Source: Eudorina sp. 2006-703-Eu-15
Taxonomy: Eukaryota; Chlorophyta; Chlorophyceae; Chlamydomonadales; Volvocaceae
Assembly: GCA_003117195.1 (NCBI GenBank)
Contig: BDSI01000061.1
Coordinates: forward strand, 1-64,000
Length of the DNA: 64,000 bases
Direction of reading: 5' to 3'
Numbering within the stretch: position 1 is the first letter of the stretch; every line of letters starts with the position of its first letter. A program made the translations under genes and the position numbers. This document shows, in pieces, positions 56,100 to 64,000 of the stretch. The notes beneath the pieces were generated by a model. The model was not told where the DNA came from. It did no database searches and was given only the letters and a program-made list of their open reading frames with translations.

Positions 56100-57431
56100 C
56101 TGTCATGGTGGTTGTCTTAGGTTCGTTTATTTCCGGGTGCGTGCGTGGTATATGGTTGCGGATCGACAGACGGACGCAAGGATTGATTGTTGGGTGATCT
56201 AGATACGTAGGGCGGCTGGCTGCTGCTGCTGCTGCTGCGTGGTTACCCATGGGATGGACGTGACGGGATGAAAAAGTAGCTAGGTACGTAGGGTGTCTTT
56301 AGTATTTTGCTCTATTTTGGCTGCCGTAATCGCTTGCAAGGACAGGCTGGCTGTGGATCGATGAGTTCGTGCGCGCGCGCACACGGCGTTTTTGGAATGG
56401 GGTTCCGTCGGTCGTTGCTGCGTGTATGCTTGCCTTCGTTCGTTCAGTTCGTTATCTTGTAAAACCACGACCCCGTGGGATGGGGTTCATTGGTTGTGCC
56501 GGTAAACCGGCCTGATGCTTGCTTGATACGTTCATCAGTGCTTCAGTTCAGTACATTATATGTAGCGAGCGAGCAGAATCGTTTGCTCGCGCGCCCGATA
56601 TGTCCTGCTGACACTGCGTGGTGCTAGCTAGCTTGGTTTGTGTTCGTTGCCGTTTCATACATACCGGCGGCGGATGGATACCGCGCCGCCGTGGATCTAC
56701 GTAATTGTCGTACGGATCTCCCCGTACGTGCGACGGGTTTTATTAGAGGCTGGATGGGCGCCGAGCGATACGAGTGCCGGGGACATCGATGTTCGTTGTT
56801 CGTTGTTCGTTGGGCTGCTGCTGGATATGCTGGATGTATGGATGGCGCGAGGCACGCGTGTGCATGCCTGCTGCTGCTTGGCAGTCACAGCAGCCGTACA
56901 TACGTCAACGCTCGGATGAACATAATTATCCACAACCCACGGTCATCAACGAAGTGCATCCCTATCATTGGAAACAAAACACCTCCATCCTCGCTGTTAT
57001 GTATTGTTGTTCGCGGGATAAATACTACGTACTAGTTAATAAGGGTTTATTAGTGCCCCCACCCCCCCGGTACGTATGTACGTACGTCGGATCGGTAAGC
57101 ACGGTTTTATTACGTAGCAGCAGCGCGTGATTAAGTAAGATTTCGAAAAATGCCAATAAATAACGCGGTTCGTTTAGTTCGTGTAGTTCGTTTGTCGGTG
57201 GCTGGCTGGCCAGGCTGGCATGGTGCGTGCCATCGACAGGAATACGTTCTGGGGGCGGGCTTGCATCGGGCGGGCCCTGGATGGGCGCTTGCAATCCTGT
57301 GTGTGTGTGTGTTTATGTATACGTAGCCGGTGTGTATGTAGAAGGTACTTAGGGCGGGCGTATGGGTGCGAAATGACGCTTGGATCGATCGATGTCACAC
57401 CTACCCATTGTCGGTTGCTATACGTATGCAA

Positions 57432-57548
57432 GTCTGTGATGTGCGTGCGGCTGGCAAGCTTGTGATGTGCCGCTGGCAAGTCTGTGATGTGCGTGCGGCT
57501 GGCAAGCTTGTGATGTGCCGCTGGCAAGTCTGTGATGTGCGCCTGGCG
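57432..57548. repeat. 48-bp tandem repeat
   Basis: About 2.4 copies of a 48-bp unit starting TCTGTGATGTGCGTGCGGCT. A second degenerate repeat with GTAGGCGGCAGTCGCAGCAG lies at about 57880-58030. Confidence 0.85.
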
Positions 57549-58232
57549 AGGGCCCTGACGCTGTGTGCGTGCCTGTGTCGCTTGCTTGCTTGGCTGCTGA
57601 TGACCTATCTGATGATCTATCTATCTTGAGAGCGAGCATTACGTATTGCTGGCGGGTGAGGACATCCTATCCCATGCATCCAGGCGGGCTCTACCAACTC
57701 ATAGGGGGGCTGACCTACCCTACCCTTCCCTACCCTAGGGTAGGGAAGCTTCAGGCCCTGTACGAGCCAAGCAAGTAAGGTCGGTGCTGTCTGGTGCTCT
57801 GCTCATGCACGATGACGCTGCCTGCTGTTGCTGGCTGGGGTGGCAAGCGAGTAGTGCCGGTGGATCCGTCTTTTCCCAGGCGGCAGTAGTCACGATGGAC
57901 CGGGCAGTCGCAGTAGTGGTGTAGGCGGCAGTCACGATGGACTGGGCAGTCGCAGCAGTGGATGGTGTAGGCGGCAGTCGCAGCAGCGGTGTAGGCGGCA
58001 GTCGCAGCAGTAGTGGTGTATGTAGCCGTTGGAAGCACGGCCGGTCCCCTAGTCCCCCGCTGCGCAGCACGTCTATGTATCTCCATCCCGCCGCATCCGG
58101 GCAAGGTGCGTGTCGCTGATGATTACCTGCAAGGCGCCATTATTACTGCGTCTTTGTGATCTCGCTCGAGCGCGTGTTCTATCTGCCAGCAGCTCACCTA
58201 CCTTCGACGACAGATAGACGTGCGAACACCCT

Positions 58233-58345
58233 ATGTGATTCAGCGGGTCTTCTGGCGCGGTTTCCAGGAGAGGCACCCGGCGCGCAGGTAACCTGGTGTG
58301 CTGTCCGGTATGCTGCGTGTGGCTGCGGGTGGTGGAGGATGGTAG
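58233..58345 (+). repeat. family B SINE fragment
   Basis: Shares GGCGCGGTTTCCAGGAGAGG and GTAACCTGGTGT with the intact insertion at 42174-42473; it lacks the tRNA head and the 3' end. Confidence 0.75.
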
Positions 58346-58623
58346 AGGTTGAGGAGCATGTAACTCGAGGATGCTGAGTATCACAATTTGCCCTGCGTGC
58401 GCTAGTAAGTAATGTAGTTTTTATTTTATTCTATCACAAAAGAATCGTTCTGTTTCGGACCACCCCTGTCGATCGCCCCCCTTGCGCCACGAACTGGAAC
58501 GGAAAGGAAATGGCCGTGCGATGTCGGTTGCGGTCTCCACACATCTGTATGTCGCCCCGACCTACTTCGTTGACACGAGTCCTCACGGTCACATACACAT
58601 ACAGCGCTTGCTTGATCTAGCTT

Positions 58624-58674
58624 GATGAATGAATGACCGTTACAGCGGACCCCAAAGGGATCACCGGTGTATAG
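58624..58674 (-). repeat. dispersed repeat family C 3' end, copy 4
   Basis: ATGAATGAATGACCGTTACA, then GCGGACCCCAAAGGGATCAC: the reverse complement of the family C end, with the TTCA tail on the left. Confidence 0.7.
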
Positions 58675-58784
58675 CTTCATGTACTTGCCGCCGGATCGTG
58701 CTGCGTGGAGCGAGCGTTCTTTGCGTAATTTGTATATGTACTTGGATGGTCCTGTTAGCACCTCCGTCCCTCGCTCCGATCTCC

Positions 58785-59165
58785 ATTGGCCAGCAGCCCG
58801 GCCGTATGGCATGTCAGGGCGGCGGCTCCATTGGCCAGCCCGGCCGTATATGTGGCATGTCAGCGCGGCTGCTCTATTCGCCAGCCTGGCCTTATGGCAT
58901 GTCAGGGCGGCGGCTCCATTGGCCAGCCCGGCCGTGTGGCATGGCAGCGCGGCTGGTCTTTTCACCAGCCCGGCAGTATGGCATGTCAGCAAGGCAGCTC
59001 TATTCGCCAGCCCGGCCGTTTGGCATGTCAGGGTGGCGGCTCCGGTGGCCAGCCCGGCCGTATGACATGCCAGGGCGGCTGCTCCATTGGCCAGCCCGGC
59101 GGCATGGCTCGTCAGGGGCTTACTTGGCCCCAATGGCCAGCCCGGCTGTATGGCATGTCGTCAGT
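58785..59165 (-). repeat. degenerate ~45-bp repeat array, reverse of 44695-44935
   Basis: About eight diverged units containing GGCCAGCCCGGCCGTATGGC and CATGTCAGGGCGGC. Weaker copies continue to about 59880. It creates MSGRRLHWPARP-type frames that are not genes. Confidence 0.85.
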
Positions 59166-59234
59166 CTCGTCCGTGTGGACGGTTCCAGCAGTGACCCCAT
59201 CCAGCTCGGATCCCGGCTCCCTATCCGCACGCCA

Positions 59235-59512
59235 CGTGATTTGGCGGGTCCCTGCGGGTCTGGCGTGAGGCCTTGTCGGTTTGTGCCATTACAGCACTTG
59301 GACATGGCCGATGCGCAGCGACCCATCCCGAACGTGCGTGAGGCAATCCTGGCGCACTGGTAACCTGGTGTGTTTGCCGGTACGTATGGCTTTGTAACCC
59401 GCCACCCCCGCGGGTGATGGAGTAGATGGAGGATGGACGCGCAGTCCTTGGTAGGGGTTTATGCGCTGCGGCGCCTACGAGCGAGCTATCTATCTGGGCC
59501 CGTTGGAACGGA
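59235..59512 (+). repeat. family B SINE copy, rearranged
   Basis: Shares GTAACCTGGTGT, GGGTGATGG and GCGCAGTCCTTGGTAGGGGT with the copy at 42174-42473, but has an internal insertion (CCTTGTCGGTTTGTGCCATT and following). That inserted stretch recurs at about 60025-60118. Its 3' end is degenerate (TTAGAACGATTA). Confidence 0.75.
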
Positions 59513-60360
59513 GTAGATTCCCACATTAGAACGATTACATTACAGTGACCCCTGTCCGTTAGCTTTGTGAGGACGGCTCCTGCTGGCAACACACACGGGC
59601 TGTATCCTGTATTGCATGTCATGCTGGGTGTCAGAGCGGCTTGTTCCGGCTATATATCAGGTTGATTTGCTTGCCAGGGCGGCCGCTCCGGCCAGCACTG
59701 CCATATAATTTGTGCGGCTTGGCTACATGCGGTTTTCAACTTATCTAGGGTTCTGGGCGACTCTCTTTGGCAGCACGGCAGTATTGTCTTTCTCGACCAC
59801 ATGGCGTGTCAGGTAGGTAGGCTTTGCTGGGATTTCGACCGCTCGTACCTTGGCCAGCACGTGCGGCTGTTTGGCTTCACCGAACGAACCCATGGGTTGG
59901 CGAACGACCCCAACGACCCCGACGGCTGAACCCCAAACAAACCCCAAACCAGTGCTGGTATGGCCGGGAAGGTAATTGCTAGAAGTACGTAGTCACCGGT
60001 CATTCTGACACTCAGCCGCTTTCGGCCTTGTCGGTTTGTGCCAAAACAGCACTTGGACATGTCCATGGCCGTTTGGCCGATGCTATATTACGACGCAGCG
60101 ACCCATCCCGAACGGCAAACGGCAACATTCATTCACTCATTACGCACTCCTCGCAAAATCGGGTTTGCGGCATGCCCTTTCTAGTTACCATTACCGCCGG
60201 TTTACCGCAATGTACCAGCAAATTACCGCTTTTCTTACCAGCATTTACCGCTTTGTACCAGCGTACGGGTCCCACGCCGTTCTCTAGGCTATCCCTCGTT
60301 TGCCGTATCCGGCAAAATCGGGTGTTGTCGTTACCCTACAGTGCGTTTTTGGTGAGTACA

Positions 60361-60399
60361 CGTTACAAGGTGGATCCATATCCCGAACGGGTGTTCCAA
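60361..60399 (-). repeat. family B retroelement 3'-end fragment
   Basis: CGTTACAAGGTGGATCCATA, then TCCCGAACGGGTGTTCCAA: the reverse complement of the last ~40 bp of the SINE at 42174-42473. Confidence 0.7.
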
Positions 60400-61990
60400 G
60401 TAAGGGGCCCTTCTGTGTAACTGTCTCCCGTAATTGCTGTCTCTTGTGGCTGGGACGGACTGGTCAACGGAGCGGTTCTGGTGTCTGACTGGAGACCGCT
60501 GCCAAGGGCCCTTACACATACAGCAAAGAGCAACAGCCAAGCCTACCGCTGGCCGCGCGGCCTAACACCTAACCCCGTTGCGACGGGGGCCGCGCGACCA
60601 ACACACACGCGGCGCGCCACACCGGCGACCCAGCGAGTGCAGCACGCCACGACGGGCGCCGAGGCCGTTTGTTCGGCGCCGGCGCCGCCGTGCCGCCAAG
60701 CTCCCAGCGCAAAGTACGACGGCCGCCGCCGCTGCTGCTACAGTCGTACTGTGCGACGGCAGGCCTGCACTCATCCCACGGTTGCTGATGACGTGGCTCA
60801 GGAACGCCCCCAGATCCGTACTCCAAACACGGGGGATGCCGCCGCCGCCCAGCGGCTCCCCCGTGACCTCAGGCTCCGGCAGAGCCGCCAAGGGTAGGGT
60901 CGGCCGTTGACATCCAGCGCCGTGTACGGAGGAGGCAGAACCTTGCAGGCCGCCGCTGGTGCGTGTGCGGCCCCGCGAACAGCTCGACGAGGTCGCTCGC
61001 GCCCCGGGTGGAGGTCACAGCTGATCGGCGTAATGCCGCAAGTGCACTGCGCGCGCTCGTCCAACGTGCACGCACCGAACAAAAGCACCAACGGCCGACC
61101 TGAAGCCGCGGAATGGGCGGGTGGGGGTCCGTCGCATGCAAGGCGCACCGAGGGTCCCGCCACAGGGGCCCCGGCAGCAAGCACGATTCATGGAAAAGTT
61201 TCGGAGGTCAACGAACGCCCGCGCACGCGTGCTTTCTATAGGCAAAGCTGCAGCTGTAGTCACCGACGCCGCCGTCCCCGGGCCTGCTCTTCCTAAGTAC
61301 CCGCTGCCTTGCTGCTCCTGTCCTCCGTCAAGTGCGCAGCTTACCCAAGGCTCACTGCGGAACCCTCCTGGACCTGCCGGATGGGGTGCTTTGAGGCATC
61401 TGGGGATGAACAATGCAAACAATGCCGCCACGCCAGCGCGGCGCCTTGTTAGGAAGCCGCCGCCATGGCCCTGTTCAAGGTACTCTCTTCCGCTCTCTAT
61501 CTGCGTCCGCCGGCCCCAGCCACTCCCACTCGCACCCGCTCCTTCGCTTGTTTCCCCTGAGCCGATGAGTCGTCCTCTTTGATACACACGGTTGTACAGG
61601 CACTCACTATCGTGCGCGGCACGCACCCGTGCTCCCTTACCAGGATGGGGTACTGCGTCCCCACAGCGTCCAACTCACGGCGGAGGACCCTCAGCGCTAT
61701 GAAAGGTCGCAGTATCACCCAGATACCGATGCAGCGTATGTCATCCCTGCCGCCGCCACCCGCGCTGCTGCTTCCATCACGCACCTTAACGGTCCCGTCC
61801 GATGGCGACGCGCGGCTGGCGCGTTGAGCACATGTCCCTTGACGCTGCAGCGGTCGTTGCTGTTCTTGCGGCGGCCGCAGCAAATGCAACAGCGGCTGCA
61901 TGCTGTGGAATGTTTGAGACCCAGCTGCTGCTGTGGCCCGCGCCTACCGGCGCCCTGATTGCGCGGCGGCAGCACCAGCCCACATACCTA

Positions 61991-63774
61991 CCAAAATGGA
62001 AGCGTGTTAAGAACAACGTTAAGGCTGCTAAGTATGCTCAAGTACAGGCTAGGAATGCAGAGCCGTCTAGGAACGTACTTAGAATACTTAAAGCAGCTTG
62101 TACTAAGTCGTTGGCCAAGTACGAGTTAAGTATGCCTTTCTGGTGCAGGAAACGTACTTGATAAGCTGTACTTAGCTGGGCGGGATCCGCGGACACTTCT
62201 TACACTGCACCACTACCACCGTCCACATACAGCCACCCTGCGCGGTCACAAGCTTTTGATGCTCGACGCTTGTTGCTCTTTTGTAATTCACCTGCTGCCT
62301 GAACCTGCCCATTGCCGACTCCCCTACCATGATTACCATGGCATGTTTCTCGTTTGTTACACTCAAACCAACACCTATGGATAGCCAGGCTGCAAGGGAC
62401 ACACGTTGTGATCGACGCCGGACCAGTCACCGGCTGTTGCCTCTAGTCCAAACCAGCAGAGCACCTGCCGGCCCGTTGCAACCAAAACCTGATCCTGCAC
62501 AGAGGCCCTGCACACGTACAACAACACGTACTTCCATACCTATACTTGCTATAGGCATGATGGTACAACGACCGCCAGCACAGAATGCATTCCGAGATCA
62601 GTCAGGCGAAGGGAACAAGCCGTACATTCAGTCCCAGGCAACATGAATGAACAACATGCAGGTAACAAACGGTTTCAGCAGGTAAACGACGCACTCCAAG
62701 TAGGGCGCAACGCATTGATCAAGCCTCCCGGGCTTACAACAACCTCACTGTGTGCCATACCGCAGGTGTCCTGGCCGGTCCTGGGGCTGCTTGCTGTGAA
62801 GAACAAGATTAACACGCCGTGCCGTGGGCGATGAAAGCCTATGGGTTGAGCAAGAAACAGATCGAGGCCGTTGAGCTATGACGTGGTGTTGGGAACCCAA
62901 ATCGCTTCCTAGGAGTAGCGAGGATGACTTGATGCATAGCTCGGTGCATGTCCTGCGCCTGCCTTCTAGGGGCGCAAGTAATTGGTCTGATAGCCATGAG
63001 GAAGTAGGCTAGCCAGATAGCCATGAGGAAGTAGGCTAGCTAGCCAGATAGCCATGAGGAAGTAGGCTAGCCAGATAGCCATGAGGAAGTAGGCTAGCCA
63101 GATAGCCATGAGGAAGTAGGCTAGCCAGATAGCCATGAGGAAGTAGGCTAGCCAGATAGCCATGAGGAAGTAGGCTAGCCAGATAGCCATGAGGAAGTAG
63201 GCTAGCCAGATAGCCATGAGGAAGTAGGCTAGCGTGGTTGGTGGGCGGTTTTGATGGAGAAAGGGCTAGGAGGGGGCGGGCTTCAGGGTCAAAGCCCCTG
63301 TTGTATGGCTATCACCCGCATCCCCCCCCGCCAAAAGCGACGGAGGAGATACCCTCGCTCAATGCTGGGTCTACTGGGTCCTGTAACTGTTACCGAGCGA
63401 AACTACGAATCCATTCATTGGCGTCCTGCCTGCCCGAATCGTCGTTCCGAATGAATCTGTCAGCCTTAGTTAAGTATGCTCAAAGAATCACAGAAAAGTA
63501 TGCAAACTTAATTCAGTACGGTCAGTAAGTATGCTCCTCGCTGTGCTTAGTTAAGTCCAGCAGTATTCTCAAGTAAGACAGCTTCAAGTACGCCTCACCC
63601 TAAGAACACCTAAAGTATGCAGGTAAGTAAGGCACGTTAAGTCAGCTAAAGTATGGGATAAGTCCAAAGTTACTTAAAACGGTCACGTTACGACCAGATT
63701 TACCCCATACTTAAGCCTTTCCGCGCTCGCGATTTGGCTGGAGTAAGTACGTACTTAAACCGCTTCCGTTTTGG
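61991..63774. mobile_element. putative non-autonomous DNA transposon with AAGTAYG subterminal repeats
   Basis: Left end CCAAAATGGAAGCG and right end CGCTTCCGTTTTGG are inverted repeats with one mismatch, flanked on both sides by TA. About 190 bp at the left and 300 bp at the right are packed with AAGTATGC, AAGTACG, TTAAG and their complements; the middle lacks them. Dense short subterminal motifs plus inverted ends are typical of transposase binding regions. No transposase was recognised inside, and a 27-bp minisatellite lies in the interior. TA as target duplication and the superfamily are uncertain. Confidence 0.6.
62990..63233. repeat. 27-bp minisatellite, ~9 copies
   Basis: Unit AGATAGCCATGAGGAAGTAG plus GCTAGCC, with one copy 4 bp longer. 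In the minus strand it reads MAIWLAYFL repeats, an artefact of the 27-bp period. Lies inside the putative transposon. Confidence 0.94.
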
Positions 63775-64000
63775 TAGGGATGCATGGCGGTGATCTCCGC
63801 TCTAGAGCGCTGCCAGGGCGGTGAAGTCCTAACAAGGCTGCTCGCATCCTGGGGCGGCCTGGGATCGCCAGGGTGCTGACACATCCTGCAGCTGCCCGTA
63901 ATTGCGGTCCGGGGCTGCAGGTGCGTGCCGGCCAGGTTGGACCATGCCAGCGGCCTGAGTGACAGGGCGGGTCCGTGCCAGGCTCCCGAGAAAACACATC
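63775..64000. other. no gene recognised
   Basis: Window end. A short minus-strand frame (63755-63997) overlaps the transposon end and shows no domain. Confidence 0.4.

Larger units (their letters stand above)
56100..61990. other. downstream region rich in repeats, no supported gene
   Basis: Begins with the pherophorin 3' UTR (TGTAA at 56458). Contains several arrays and retroelement fragments listed separately. Between 60480 and 61960 several overlapping frames on both strands look partly coding (for example plus SVQLTAEDPQRYERSQYHPD near 61670) but no family or consistent exon structure could be established. Confidence 0.45.

Noticed and set aside
62966..63217. Hydrophobic MAIWLAYFL repeat frame resembling a multi-pass membrane peptide
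   Set aside because: It is the 27-bp minisatellite; one longer unit breaks the pattern and there is no gene context.

Overview
This window looks like nuclear DNA of a volvocine green alga (Chlamydomonas/Gonium/Volvox type). The evidence is GC-rich sequence, small exons with GT-AG introns, TGTAA polyadenylation signals, a pherophorin extracellular-matrix gene, a NAR1-type formate/nitrite transporter, a DIRS (tyrosine-recombinase) retrotransposon and very many micro- and minisatellites. The species cannot be fixed from sequence alone. Most long open frames are not genes; they run through repeats or opposite GC-rich exons.

Layout. 1.4-5.0 kb (-): DTW-domain tRNA-uridine aminocarboxypropyltransferase-like gene, divergent from 5.7-10.3 kb (+): an OTU cysteine protease whose six exons join in frame to 365 aa. 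12.9-21.8 kb (-): NAR1-type transporter, convergent with the OTU gene; eight exons are resolved and its introns hold a 1.6-kb minisatellite, a MITE, a long hairpin, a dispersed repeat and several microsatellites. 23.1-29.0 kb (+): TBC1D19-like TBC-domain gene, resolved to its stop codon. 31.7-35.7 kb (+): unrecognised membrane protein of 753 aa in five exons. 38.5-43.1 kb: a decayed DIRS retrotransposon, broken inside its recombinase gene by a 300-bp tRNA-headed SINE with a 9-bp target duplication. 43-50 kb: gene-poor, with repeat arrays and AT-rich DNA. 50.2-56.1 kb (+): pherophorin with four nearly identical ~235-aa modules, a Ser/Pro linker and a C-terminal pherophorin domain. 56-64 kb: repeat-rich, including a 1.8-kb putative DNA transposon with inverted ends and dense AAGTAYG subterminal motifs.

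The genes do not form an operon or obvious pathway; they are ordinary neighbouring nuclear genes (RNA modification, deubiquitination, nitrite/formate transport, Rab-GAP-like trafficking, extracellular matrix). The most unusual signal is in the repeats: three dispersed families with different bodies all end in TGTAACG followed by a simple repeat, which suggests a common retrotransposition machinery. Exon boundaries were derived by hand from splice motifs and reading phase. First exons of the transporter and TBC genes, and the 3' end of the DTW gene, remain unresolved.
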